Assembly: GCA_910577095.1 (NCBI GenBank)
Contig: CAJTLY010000011.1
Location: forward strand, 1-60,233
Direction of reading: 5' to 3'
Length of the DNA: 60,233 nucleotides
DNA from: an uncultured Alphaproteobacteria bacterium
GTDB taxonomy: Bacteria; Pseudomonadota; Alphaproteobacteria; RF32; CAG-239
Shown one piece after another: positions 32,155-40,658 of the stretch. The notes beneath the pieces were generated by a model that searched no databases, was not told the DNA's origin, and was given only the letters and a program-made list of their open reading frames with translations. The translations under genes and the position numbers were made by a program. The number at the start of each line of letters is the position of its first letter. Position 1 is the first letter of the stretch.

Positions 32155-32183
32155 TGGACAAAAAACAATTGTTGAAATATAAT
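32155..32183 (+). promoter_or_regulatory. Promoter of the 66-residue gene
   Basis: TGGACA (32155-32160), a 17-bp spacer, and a perfect TATAAT (32178-32183), 34 bp ahead of the start codon at 32218. Confidence 0.7.
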
Positions 32184-32217
32184 ATAATTATGAAAACTAA
32201 TTAAAAAATTATTAGAT

Positions 32218-32418
32218 ATGTGTAAAAGAGACGAATTGTCTTATTTAAAAGACGACATTCGAGAAGAGTATCTCGATTATTCATGTTCCGAACTGCACAA
32301 CGAAATCAATCGTCTGCAGCAGGTTGAACAAACCGAAGAAACCCGCCTGCGCCTTCTGGTTCTTACGGAACTGCTGCGCGACGCCGGTCCCGATCGGGAT
32401 GTTTTCTTCGAAGATTAG
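32218..32418 (+). CDS. Small acidic protein of unknown function
   Basis: 66 residues, acidic and fully helical in appearance (SELHNEINRLQQVEQTEETRLRLLVLTELL). It has a consensus promoter upstream and a strong terminator 22 nt downstream, so it is transcribed alone. No clear ribosome binding site is seen. The isolated transcription unit makes a real gene likely; the function is unknown. Confidence 0.6.
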   Translation: MCKRDELSYLKDDIREEYLDYSCSELHNEINRLQQVEQTEETRLRLLVLTELLRDAGPDRDVFFED

Positions 32419-32439
32419 CAGATACTTTTCTTTCTGCAC

Positions 32440-32467
32440 GCCCCCGACTTTTAGTTTGGGGGCTTTT
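32440..32467 (+). terminator. Terminator of the 66-residue gene
   Basis: Stem GCCCCC / GGGGGC followed by TTTTCATTTTT. Confidence 0.8.
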
Positions 32468-32543
32468 CATTTTTTGGTGGAAACTGTTCCCGATAAGTCT
32501 TATATAATAAGAAGCGAATTAATTTAAATATGAAGGAGACCCG

Positions 32544-32927
32544 ATGAAAAAAATTCTTGCACTGGCATGCGGCCTGTTTTTGGCAGCCTGCAGCCCCGAC
32601 AAAACTTCCGACATCAAAGGCAACAACTACATTTTGCTTGATGCTCCGGAGGGAATGGAAATTTCGCTGTCTTTTGACGCCGAAGGCCCGAAGTTTTACG
32701 GTCAGGCGGTCAACCGCTATTTCGGAAATTATGAATTAAACGGCAATAAGATCAAGTTTTCGGCCATCGGCTCAACCATGATGGCGGCACCGGAACCGAT
32801 GATGAAAGCCGAAACCGATTACTTCAGAGCATTGGACAACGTTGAAACCATCCGGTTTGACAACGGCAATTTGATTTTGTCGGGCGATGAGACGACATTG
32901 AAGTTTCAACCGGCGGAAACCAAATAA
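32544..32927 (+). CDS. META/HslJ-type lipoprotein
   Basis: 127 residues. A lipoprotein signal with lipobox LAAC puts the lipidated Cys at residue 16. The mature part has the short beta-rich META/HslJ pattern: KGNNYILLDAPEG, then NRYFGNYELNGNKIKFSAIGSTMMAAPEPMM, then DNGNLILSGDETTLKF. Such lipoproteins are exposed in the periplasm or on the outer membrane; HslJ is linked to stress resistance. AAGGAG lies 5 nt before the start. Confidence 0.82.
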   Translation: MKKILALACGLFLAACSPDKTSDIKGNNYILLDAPEGMEISLSFDAEGPKFYGQAVNRYFGNYELNGNKIKFSAIGSTMMAAPEPMMKAETDYFRALDNVETIRFDNGNLILSGDETTLKFQPAETK

Positions 32928-32960
32928 AAAGTTTTTTTGCAACCGAAAAGTACAGATTCA

Positions 32961-32996
32961 CAGGCGGAGAAATCTTTATTTCTCCGCCTGTTTTTT
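32961..32996 (+). terminator. Terminator of the META lipoprotein gene
   Basis: 13-bp stem CAGGCGGAGAAAT / ATTTCTCCGCCTG with a T tract. Confidence 0.9.
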
Positions 32997-33002
32997 AACC
33001 GG

Positions 33003-33031
33003 AAAAAAGGGAGACTTCAGTCTCCCTTTTT
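33003..33031. terminator. tig terminator (bidirectional)
   Basis: Stem AAAAGGGAGACT / AGTCTCCCTTTT with a tiny loop, flanked by A and T runs. It lies 29 nt past the tig stop on the minus strand. Confidence 0.85.
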
Positions 33032-33059
33032 ATTTTATTGTCGTTGCTAAAAATGCCGA

Positions 33060-34433
33060 TTATTTGGCAGCTTTTTTAGCCGACGATTTTTTGGCCTTCG
33101 CCGGTTTGGGCTCTTCGTCAAAAGAATAAAGCTCCTCAACCGAAACCGTTTTTTCTTCGACTTTGACCTTGTCGAGAACAAAATCGATGATTTTTTCTTC
33201 AAATACCGGCGCTCTCAGAGCTTCGACCGCTTTGGCGTTTTTGAGATAAAAATCAAACACGGCCTTTTCCTGACCCGGGTATTTTTTGGCTTCGTTCATA
33301 ATTGCCTTGTTGAGATCATCGGCGGTAACCGTTACTTTGGCTCCGGCACCGACTTCAGACAACAGCAGCCCCAGTTTAACCCGGCGTTCGGCAATCTTTT
33401 TGTACTCTTTCATCAGTTCTTCTTCGGGCGTATTCTTTTCGTGTTCATCAAGCTGGTTCAGCTCTTTGGCACGTTTGTACTGAGCTTCGATCGACTTAAA
33501 CTCTTCTTCGACCAGGCTTTCCGGCACGTCAAATTTGTAAGCCTCGTCAAGCTTATCAAGCAAATTGCGTTTGAGTTTCAGCTTTGAGGTATTTTCATAA
33601 TCGGCTTTAATACGGTTTTTGATGCTTTCTTTCAACGAATCGAGACTCTCTTCGCCAATCGATTTTGCAAACTCGTCATTCAGTTCCACCGCTTTGGGTT
33701 CGCGCATTTCTTTAACCGTTACCGCAAAAACAGAATCTTTGCCGGCCAGTTCCTTGGCGTGATAATCTTCGGGGAACTTAACTTTGACTTCAACTTTGTC
33801 ACCGGCCTTGGCACCGATCAGCTGATCTTCAAAACCGGGAATAAAAGTCCCCGATCCGAGTTCGAGCGGATAATCATTGCCTTTGCCGCCCGGAAATTCG
33901 ACACCGTCGATCGAGCCGACAAAGTCGATAATCAAAGTGTCGCCTTTAGCCGCCTGATGCGCCGCATCTTCGATTTTGGCGGTTTCGCGACGGGAGCTGA
34001 CAATATACTGCAAAGCTTTTTCAACTTCTTCGGCCGGAACTTCCGCCATCAGCTTTTCAACTTTGATTTCGGAAAAATCCCCGACTTTGATTTCCGGCAG
34101 GATTTCGGCTTCGATGTCAAACTCAATGTCTTTGCCCTCGTCAAATTTGGTGATGCTGATATTCGGACGCAGCGCCAGTTTCAGCTTGTTTTCCTTAACA
34201 ACCTGATCGGCGGCGTCGCGTACGATTTCATCCAGAGCTTCGCCCATAACCGAAGTGCGATACTTTTGTTTCAACATTTCCTTGGGGGCTTTGCCGGGAC
34301 GGAAACCCGGAAGCTTGACATTTTTAGCGACATCGTTCAGTTTCTGCTCGACTTTTGCTTCAAAATCCTTGTGTTCAATAACCACCTGATATTTTTTCTT
34401 CAGGCCTTCTGCTTTTTGTTCTGTTACCTTCAT
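33060..34433 (-). CDS. tig: Trigger factor, ribosome-bound chaperone
   Basis: 457 residues. The N-terminal ribosome-binding domain has the signature GFRPGKAPKEMLKQKY (about 44-60). The FKBP-type prolyl isomerase domain lies at about 160-245 (GDTLIIDFVGSIDGVEFPGGKG, GSGTFIPGFEDQL), then the C-terminal chaperone arms. The tail (PAKAKKSSAKKAAK) is basic. It catches nascent chains at the exit tunnel. The clp protease genes that often follow tig are not here; a tRNA-Leu gene lies directly upstream. Confidence 0.96.
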   Translation of the reverse strand: MKVTEQKAEGLKKKYQVVIEHKDFEAKVEQKLNDVAKNVKLPGFRPGKAPKEMLKQKYRTSVMGEALDEIVRDAADQVVKENKLKLALRPNISITKFDEGKDIEFDIEAEILPEIKVGDFSEIKVEKLMAEVPAEEVEKALQYIVSSRRETAKIEDAAHQAAKGDTLIIDFVGSIDGVEFPGGKGNDYPLELGSGTFIPGFEDQLIGAKAGDKVEVKVKFPEDYHAKELAGKDSVFAVTVKEMREPKAVELNDEFAKSIGEESLDSLKESIKNRIKADYENTSKLKLKRNLLDKLDEAYKFDVPESLVEEEFKSIEAQYKRAKELNQLDEHEKNTPEEELMKEYKKIAERRVKLGLLLSEVGAGAKVTVTADDLNKAIMNEAKKYPGQEKAVFDFYLKNAKAVEALRAPVFEEKIIDFVLDKVKVEEKTVSVEELYSFDEEPKPAKAKKSSAKKAAK

Positions 34434-34468
34434 TTTCTTCTCTAATTATAAATGTTGAAACCAAAATC

Positions 34469-34553
34469 TGGTGCGGGCGAAGGGACTTGAACCCCCACGA
34501 CTTGCGTCATCAGAACCTAAATCTGACGTGTCTGCCAATTTCACCACGCCCGC
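34469..34553 (-). tRNA. tRNA-Leu (UAG)
   Basis: 85 nt on the minus strand. Acceptor stem GCGGGCG/CGCCCGC, encoded CCA at 34469-34471, a long variable arm typical of class II tRNA, and anticodon loop TTTAGGT with anticodon TAG, which reads CUN leucine codons. It lies 35 bp upstream of tig. Confidence 0.95.
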
Positions 34554-34713
34554 ACTTGTCTAAAATTCGTTCAAAATACTACCCAAAATATTTTATAAAT
34601 CAAGCCCTAATTCCAAAAAAGCCTCATAAAACGCGTTCTAAACGCTTGCAAAATGCGGAGAAATATGTAATATGCCGCTTTAAGAACATTTTTAACCTTA
34701 ACAGGCGAAAATC

Positions 34714-36303
34714 ATGAGCAACATCAACACCAACCCGAGAAAAACCTTTGCCATCATCTCGCACCCCGACGCCGGCAAAACAACCCTAACCGAAAAACTG
34801 CTGTTGTTCGGGGGCGCCATTCAACAGGCCGGTGCGGTCAAAGCCCGGGGTGAAAACCGCCGCGCCCGTTCCGACTGGATGAAAGTGGAACAGGAACGCG
34901 GTATTTCGGTTGCTTCCTCGGTGATGACGTTCGACTATGAAAATATTACCTTTAACCTGCTCGACACCCCCGGCCACGAAGACTTCTCCGAAGACACTTA
35001 CCGGGTGTTGACCGCCGTAGACTCCGCGGTAATGGTGATAGATTCGGCAAAAGGCATTGAAACTCAGACCAAAAAACTGTTTGAAGTCTGCCGCCTGCGT
35101 AACGTGCCGATCATTACTTTCATTAACAAACTCGACCGCGAGGGGATGGACCCGTTCAGCCTGATGGACGATATCGAGAAAACGCTGGCGCTTGATGTGA
35201 CGCCGGCCAGCTGGCCGATCGGCATGGGCAAGGATTTTCTCGGCTGTTATGACCTCATCGGCGATCAGCTGATTCTGATGAACAAAACCGGCGACAAATC
35301 GCAAAAAAACACGACTATCGAAACCTGCCGGGGACTGGATGATCCCAAACTGGACCGGATGCTGCCGCCCCACGCGGTTGCCAAATTGCGCGAGGACATC
35401 GAAATGGTGCGCGAATTGTGTCCGGCTTTTGACAAAGACATGTATCTGGCCGGCGCCTTGACGCCGGTGTTCTTCGGCAGTGCCATCAACAATTTCGGCG
35501 TACGGGAAATTCTGGAAGGACTGCACTCCATGGCACCGGCGCCGCGGCCGCAGCCGGCCGCCGAACGGCCGATTAACCCGGACGAAGCCAAAGTCAGCGG
35601 CTTTGTTTTCAAAATTCAGGCCAACATGGATCCCAAACACCGTGACCGTATCGCTTTTATGCGCCTCTGTTCGGGACATTTCAAACGCGGCATGAGCCTG
35701 TATCAGGTACGTACCGGCAAACCGATTAAGGTTGCCACCCCGGTAATGTTTCTGGCTCAGGAACGAGAACTGGCGGAAGACGCATTTCCCGGCGACATTA
35801 TCGGCATTCCCAACCACGGACAGCTGCGTATCGGCGATTGTCTAACCGAAGGCGAAAAACTGCATTTTACCGGCATCCCCAGTTTTGCTCCCGAACTGCT
35901 GAAAAGCATACGCGCTTTAGACCCGCTGAAGTCCAAGCACTTGGGCAACGCCTTGCAGCAAATCGCCGAAGAAGGCGGCGCCAGCGTTTTCAAGCCGGTG
36001 ATCGGCGCCGAGTGGATTGTCGGCGTGGTCGGGGTGCTGCAATTTGAAGTGATGGCCGACCGTATCCGCACCGAATTCGGCATCCCGGTCGCTTTCGAAC
36101 CGACGCAATATTTTACCGCCCGTTGGACGGATGCGGACGATAAAGAATATTTGAAGAAGTTTATCGATACCAACCGCGCTTCGATGGCGGTCGATCACGA
36201 CGGCGCCGACGTTTTTCTGGCACGCAACGCCTGGCATCTGAACAAAGCCAAGGAAGATTTTCCCGACATACGGCTAAACAAAACCAGAGAACAGATTTTC
36301 TAA
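34714..36303 (+). CDS. prfC: Peptide chain release factor 3
   Basis: 529 residues. A translational GTPase with P-loop SHPDAGKTT (about 17-25), the RGISVASSV switch I, DTPGHEDF (G3), and NKLDRE (G4). RF3 recycles RF1/RF2 after termination. Length and domain order (G domain, beta barrel, C-terminal domain) match the family. A strong terminator follows 4 nt after the stop codon. Confidence 0.97.
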   Translation: MSNINTNPRKTFAIISHPDAGKTTLTEKLLLFGGAIQQAGAVKARGENRRARSDWMKVEQERGISVASSVMTFDYENITFNLLDTPGHEDFSEDTYRVLTAVDSAVMVIDSAKGIETQTKKLFEVCRLRNVPIITFINKLDREGMDPFSLMDDIEKTLALDVTPASWPIGMGKDFLGCYDLIGDQLILMNKTGDKSQKNTTIETCRGLDDPKLDRMLPPHAVAKLREDIEMVRELCPAFDKDMYLAGALTPVFFGSAINNFGVREILEGLHSMAPAPRPQPAAERPINPDEAKVSGFVFKIQANMDPKHRDRIAFMRLCSGHFKRGMSLYQVRTGKPIKVATPVMFLAQERELAEDAFPGDIIGIPNHGQLRIGDCLTEGEKLHFTGIPSFAPELLKSIRALDPLKSKHLGNALQQIAEEGGASVFKPVIGAEWIVGVVGVLQFEVMADRIRTEFGIPVAFEPTQYFTARWTDADDKEYLKKFIDTNRASMAVDHDGADVFLARNAWHLNKAKEDFPDIRLNKTREQIF

Positions 36304-36306
36304 ACA

Positions 36307-36342
36307 GTAAACCCCTGTCAGTCAAAGCCGACAGGGGTTTAC
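36307..36342. terminator. Terminator between prfC and the small membrane-protein gene
   Basis: 13-bp stem GTAAACCCCTGTC / GACAGGGGTTTAC, loop AGTCAAAGCC. It serves prfC and, being symmetric, possibly the converging gene. Confidence 0.8.
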
Positions 36343-36345
36343 AAT

Positions 36346-36612
36346 CTACTTCAGATAATTCCAAACGGGCCGCAATAACTTACCGGTCATGATACCGACA
36401 GTAATAGATCCGCCCATAAGAAATAAAAAATAGATACCGGGATTCTCTCCGTTGTTAACGATAACGTCTCCGACGAGTTTTCCCACCCAAACAAGATTAA
36501 CAGCAAACGCAACTTTCCACAACATGCGAATAAGCTGTTTTTTGCTGCCAAACGCAAAAACGGCCAAAGCGGCAACACAGAAAGCATAAAATGCCAACCG
36601 AATCATTTCCAT
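36346..36612 (-). CDS. Small membrane protein, unknown
   Basis: 88 residues with three hydrophobic stretches (about 5-20, 32-50, 58-78) and a short basic linker (GSKKQLIRMLWK). ATGGAAATGATTCGG offers two starts; the second ATG (36606) is equally possible. It converges on prfC. No family is recognised. Confidence 0.6.
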   Translation of the reverse strand: MEMIRLAFYAFCVAALAVFAFGSKKQLIRMLWKVAFAVNLVWVGKLVGDVIVNNGENPGIYFLFLMGGSITVGIMTGKLLRPVWNYLK

Positions 36613-36757
36613 AGTCTTTTGGGTTTTATTGATTATATTAATATACAGAAAAAATATTAATTATATTGATCCTTTTAAAAAATATCTTTTTTTTCAGCAA
36701 AAATCAATCAAAAAATACTGTTGTCAGGAATCTGCATACAAATTTTATAACGGCACT

Positions 36758-36792
36758 AAAAAACTCTGCCGAAATTGCCGGCAGAGTTTTTT
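36758..36792 (-). terminator. Terminator of the triplicated-repeat gene
   Basis: 14-bp stem AAAAAACTCTGCCG / CGGCAGAGTTTTTT with a short loop, 20 nt past the minus-strand stop at 36812. The rest of 36613-36757 is AT-rich without clear features. Confidence 0.85.
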
Positions 36793-36811
36793 AGCAATTT
36801 GCCGGAGCAAT

Positions 36812-38077
36812 CTATTCTCTCTGTCTTTTCAGGTATTCTTTATATTCCATTTCCAACGGATCCTGACCGAAAACCGCGGCTAACTCTTTTTTGTTCTTTT
36901 CGGAAACCAGCACAAACTTTGCCCGTTCTTCGTCAATCCGGGTGGCCTGTTTCCAGCTCTGCCAGCCGGCCATTTGCGCAACCGTTTCCAAAGCCTGATG
37001 ATGAGGAAAATTCAGTTTTTTTCTCAATTTGCGGGCTTTTTGCTTCAATATTTCAAGATAAACCTGCTTGGCGCTTTTTTGCATCTGCGGCAGCTTGCGA
37101 TAAACGGCGTCAATAAAGGACTGCGGCGCTTGCTGTATTTTCAGTTCCAACCCGGGGAAGTGCTTCGTCAGTTCTTTTTCAATATCCGCCGCCGCATAAT
37201 CGGGAACATCGTCTGCCATCACCAGTGTTCCGTCGTCAAACAAGGCATAACGATTTATCAACGACAATTCCCGCGGCGCCACGCTGATACAGCGCCGGTC
37301 TTTGAATATTTCTTTAACAAAAGCATCACCGGCAGCACTTTCCTCTGTCGTCGGCAGCGTTTGAACCGGCATCGCCGCCGCGGCTTCTTCCACGGAAATA
37401 TACCATCCGTACCTTTCGGCACGGCAATAGAGCGCATCCAAATAAGATTGCGGCACATATTGCGGCTGAAGATAAAGATAATCGGGATAAGCACGTGTAA
37501 ACTGCGAAACTTTACGATAATCATAAATTCCGTAACGGTTGGTCTTATATAAATCGGAAACGATCAGCCGTCCGTCGGCAAACAAAGCCAAAAATGAACG
37601 ACAAGCGGGATCGATTTTCTCCTCACGGCCGGCGGTCAGGCAGATATTGCCGCCGTCAAACAGAGCATTGACAAAATTTTCCTGAGACGGCAGCGGTTCA
37701 AAACACAACTCGTCGGGATCGAGAGTTGCGCGGGCATAATCATTGACAGCCGTCAAAAAACGCCATTCAAAATTGCCTTCTTTCAGTTTGACCGCATAAC
37801 CGAGCTTTTGTGCAACCGCGGCAAAGCGCGCCACGACGGCCGCAGAAGTGTAACGGCCGGGAATCAGAGTTCCGTCCGCAAAAAAGGCAAGCTGGGTATC
37901 TTGTTTTAAGGCCAGGGGAGCGGTTGAGCAAACCACGCGTCCGCAGCGTCCCGCAGTTTTTTGCATCACCGCCGATACGTTCTTAACATCTTGAGAAAAA
38001 TCAAATGTCAGGCATTTGCCGTGTTTAAACAACTCAACAATTTGCGGATCGGCCGGGGATAAAATATCATTTGTCAT
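36812..38077 (-). CDS. Triplicated-repeat protein with C-terminal glyoxalase-related domain
   Basis: 421 residues, soluble. Three diverged repeats of about 100-120 residues can be seen, each with a core L(F)xDGxL: AFFADGTLIPG (about 65), ALFADGRLIVSD (about 165), ALFDDGTLVMAD (about 275). Repeats 2 and 3 also share a PxLxLQxxPQSxxDAxY segment (VPQSYLDALYCRAE, APQSFIDAVYRKLP). The C-terminus (about 340-385, with HHQALETVAQMAGWQSW) resembles the small helical domain called glyoxalase-related (PF20066-like: HxxALExVAxxxGxxxW). I know of no function. AAAGGAGTTAA precedes the ATG. It lies downstream of comEC on the same strand. Confidence 0.7.
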   Translation of the reverse strand: MTNDILSPADPQIVELFKHGKCLTFDFSQDVKNVSAVMQKTAGRCGRVVCSTAPLALKQDTQLAFFADGTLIPGRYTSAAVVARFAAVAQKLGYAVKLKEGNFEWRFLTAVNDYARATLDPDELCFEPLPSQENFVNALFDGGNICLTAGREEKIDPACRSFLALFADGRLIVSDLYKTNRYGIYDYRKVSQFTRAYPDYLYLQPQYVPQSYLDALYCRAERYGWYISVEEAAAAMPVQTLPTTEESAAGDAFVKEIFKDRRCISVAPRELSLINRYALFDDGTLVMADDVPDYAAADIEKELTKHFPGLELKIQQAPQSFIDAVYRKLPQMQKSAKQVYLEILKQKARKLRKKLNFPHHQALETVAQMAGWQSWKQATRIDEERAKFVLVSEKNKKELAAVFGQDPLEMEYKEYLKRQRE

Positions 38078-38251
38078 TACTTTAACTCCTTTAACGGGAA
38101 ACTTTTTGACGCCTGCCTGTCAAAATTCCCTGAATAAAGGATTAAAGCAACTAAAAAAATGAATTGTCTCGTCCGAGTTCGCTCCAGGCAGGCAGCAAGC
38201 GCCAATCAGCGCTCTGTTTTCATCAGAACATAAAACTCTGCCGCTGTCAAA

Positions 38252-40201
38252 TTATTTATTCCACGGGCGGTAACCGATGCTGTCTCGTACCGTTTCCGTC
38301 CGCAACCGCCCGTCTTGCAGATAAAAGCTGACCCCGCCCGCACGCTCAAGGTCAAAGTCGCTGCCGTCAACCGTAATCCCCTTCCGACGTATAACCGCCA
38401 CCCGTGACGGATACACCGCGTTGGCGATTTCCCGCTTACCCTTATATTCGGTCATTGCATATTTGTTCAGCCAGTTTTGTTTGTTCCAGCGGTCGGCGCC
38501 GGGCATGAAATAAAAGCCGTCATCCGTTCGCACCGCCACCGTACGGGCATCGCGATCTACAATCAAATCGGGAATGCTGACCGTTAATATACTTAAAAAC
38601 CCGACCGCAATCGCCGCCAAGCCCCAAATCCGCCAACGGCAACGCCACAAACACAGCCACAGACCGCCAAAAGTAATCAGCAGCAGCCCCCATAACGGCA
38701 TCGAAACCACGCCGGCCGCCGCATGCGGCAGCGACGCTACCCAGGTGGTGAGGTTATTGACGGCCGAGAGGCCGCAACCGACCAGTTTCAGCGGCAGCGT
38801 TTCCAGTCCCAACGGCATCAACAAAAGCGAAACCAACACAAAAGGCATAATCACAAAACCGATCAACGGTCCCGCCGCCATGTTGGTGAGACTGGTATAA
38901 AGCGCAACCCGGTTAAAATGATAAATCGCGAACGGCAGAGTTGCCACCGAAGCCACCAGATCGGCAATGATCACACCGAGAAAATAGGCCCATATACCGC
39001 GCAGCACCCGTCCGCCCGGCGAAACTTCCTCACCGCTGAGAAAACGATTGAGACGACCGGCAAATTTTTCATAAAAAGCCACCAAAGCCGTCACCGCAGC
39101 AAAAGACATCTGAAAACTGGCGCTGATCAAAGCCTGCGGCGAAATCACCAGAACAATCAACGCCGCCCAGGCCAGCGTGCGCATCGAAATCGCCCGGCGT
39201 TCGAACAACACCGCCAACAGCACCACAAACGTCATCACAAAAGCCCGCTGTGCCGGAATGGCGGCACCGGAAATAACCAGATAAACCGCGCTGATAAAGA
39301 TGGACAGAACCGCCGCCGCTTTTTTGGAATTGTAACGCAACGAAAGCGCCGGAACCAACGCCATGACAAAACGCACCAGAAAAAACATCAGCCCGGCCAG
39401 CATGCTCATATGAAGTCCCGAAATCGACAGAAAATGCGCCAGTCCCGAATCGCGATAAGCATTGATCAGAGGTTTGCTGATTTTGCTCTGATTACCGGCA
39501 ACGATCGCGACCGCCACCGCCGCCTGATCCGGCGGCAAAACCGCCTCAATCCGCCGTGAAATCGTTTGGCGCAATGCCGCCGCCAAGTCCGAAAAACGCG
39601 GTGACGGATTCGGGCATGTCACCGGCAGAACGTCGCTGGGAATATAACCGGCGCCGGTGATGCCGTTAAAAAACAACTGGCGGTCAAACTGATAGCCGCC
39701 GGCCATGCCGGTTTGGAACAACGGCGACACTACCGCTATCATTTCCACGCAGTCGCCCGCTTTCAGTCCCGGATCCTTTTGAACCATGGTCAGACGATAG
39801 CGACCGGCAATTGCCTTTCCGTCAAAATCCTTCATATCGCTCAGAAGAATCCTCGGTTTACCGCGGTAGTTGGCGTCCAGCCTGTCGATGCGGCCGCTCA
39901 AATAAATTTTGCGGTCAGCCGCCGGCGCCTCCAAACGGCTCAGATAGATCGTTTTGAGCTGAATGTCGGCAAACCCCAAAACCGCCAGCAGCAGCGGAAA
40001 CAAAAATCTTAAAGCCGCCAGACGATGTCGCAGCAGCCACGCCGCCACCAAAAAAGCTTCCAGAACACCGAGAATGATCCACGCCGACGGCTCGACCGGC
40101 AAAGCAAAATAAATGCCGATCCCGGCGGCAAAAAATACCGGCAGCCACAGAAACCAGCGGTTCTGTTCAGCCAAAAAACAGTTTTTCAATTGAGACCACA
40201 C
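38252..40201 (-). CDS. comEC: ComEC/Rec2-family DNA-uptake channel protein
   Basis: 649 residues. A hydrophobic N-terminal region and an OB-like soluble domain (about 90-200: GRIDRLDANYRGKPRILL) precede the competence domain (about 235-500) with SISGLHMSMLAGL, the family signature, and many membrane segments. The metallo-beta-lactamase-like domain that degrades one strand in other ComEC proteins is missing; instead the last 100 residues are a short periplasmic or cytoplasmic part with several beta strands. It would move single-stranded DNA across the inner membrane. No other competence gene is nearby. Confidence 0.88.
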   Translation of the reverse strand: MWSQLKNCFLAEQNRWFLWLPVFFAAGIGIYFALPVEPSAWIILGVLEAFLVAAWLLRHRLAALRFLFPLLLAVLGFADIQLKTIYLSRLEAPAADRKIYLSGRIDRLDANYRGKPRILLSDMKDFDGKAIAGRYRLTMVQKDPGLKAGDCVEMIAVVSPLFQTGMAGGYQFDRQLFFNGITGAGYIPSDVLPVTCPNPSPRFSDLAAALRQTISRRIEAVLPPDQAAVAVAIVAGNQSKISKPLINAYRDSGLAHFLSISGLHMSMLAGLMFFLVRFVMALVPALSLRYNSKKAAAVLSIFISAVYLVISGAAIPAQRAFVMTFVVLLAVLFERRAISMRTLAWAALIVLVISPQALISASFQMSFAAVTALVAFYEKFAGRLNRFLSGEEVSPGGRVLRGIWAYFLGVIIADLVASVATLPFAIYHFNRVALYTSLTNMAAGPLIGFVIMPFVLVSLLLMPLGLETLPLKLVGCGLSAVNNLTTWVASLPHAAAGVVSMPLWGLLLITFGGLWLCLWRCRWRIWGLAAIAVGFLSILTVSIPDLIVDRDARTVAVRTDDGFYFMPGADRWNKQNWLNKYAMTEYKGKREIANAVYPSRVAVIRRKGITVDGSDFDLERAGGVSFYLQDGRLRTETVRDSIGYRPWNK

Positions 40202-40256
40202 CGGAATTTATCCTCGTTTGTTATACATTTCTATATAAGGTTTAGTTGAAAAACAG

Positions 40257-40289
40257 AAAAGTGCCAAACAAAAAATGTTTGACACTTTT
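40257..40289. terminator. Terminator-like hairpin
   Basis: Stem AAAAGTG.CAAACA / TGTTTG.CACTTTT, symmetric, 8 nt past the stop of the 98-residue gene on the minus strand. Confidence 0.65.
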
Positions 40290-40297
40290 CAATAATT

Positions 40298-40594
40298 CTA
40301 ATCCAGCAGCATTTCAAGCCGCGCTTTAACGGCAGCCATATCCCGCAGGCGGACAACGATGACGTTCATCACCAAAGAGGGTGTAAAAGACACCAGATCC
40401 TCGGTGACAACCAGCGTGCCGCTGTTCTCGAAAGCCGGCATGTACATCGGCAGATCGTCACAAACAAATACGGCGGCTTCGTCATAATAGGATTGCCAAT
40501 GGTCAACCAAACGGTCGACGGGGTTTTTTTCGTGTCCGATCACAAGTTCGGGCGAAAACTCTGACAATTCGTCTAACAATTCTTTGATGGTCAT
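40298..40594 (-). CDS. Small soluble protein, unknown
   Basis: 98 residues, acidic, mixed alpha/beta (MTIKELLDELSEFSPELVIGHEKNPVDRL). No family is recognised. It has a terminator directly behind and lies between comEC and the lipoprotein hydrolase gene. No strong ribosome site was identified by eye. Confidence 0.6.
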   Translation of the reverse strand: MTIKELLDELSEFSPELVIGHEKNPVDRLVDHWQSYYDEAAVFVCDDLPMYMPAFENSGTLVVTEDLVSFTPSLVMNVIVVRLRDMAAVKARLEMLLD

Positions 40595-40658
40595 AATTTC
40601 TGAATAATGGTTATTATCTTATTTATATTCGTTTTTTGTCCAAATGTCAACCGGCAGA

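Noticed and set aside
38723..39559. Long plus-strand frame opposite comEC
   Set aside because: Basic, Arg/His/Gln-rich composition typical of the reverse strand of a membrane-protein gene; it has no domain.
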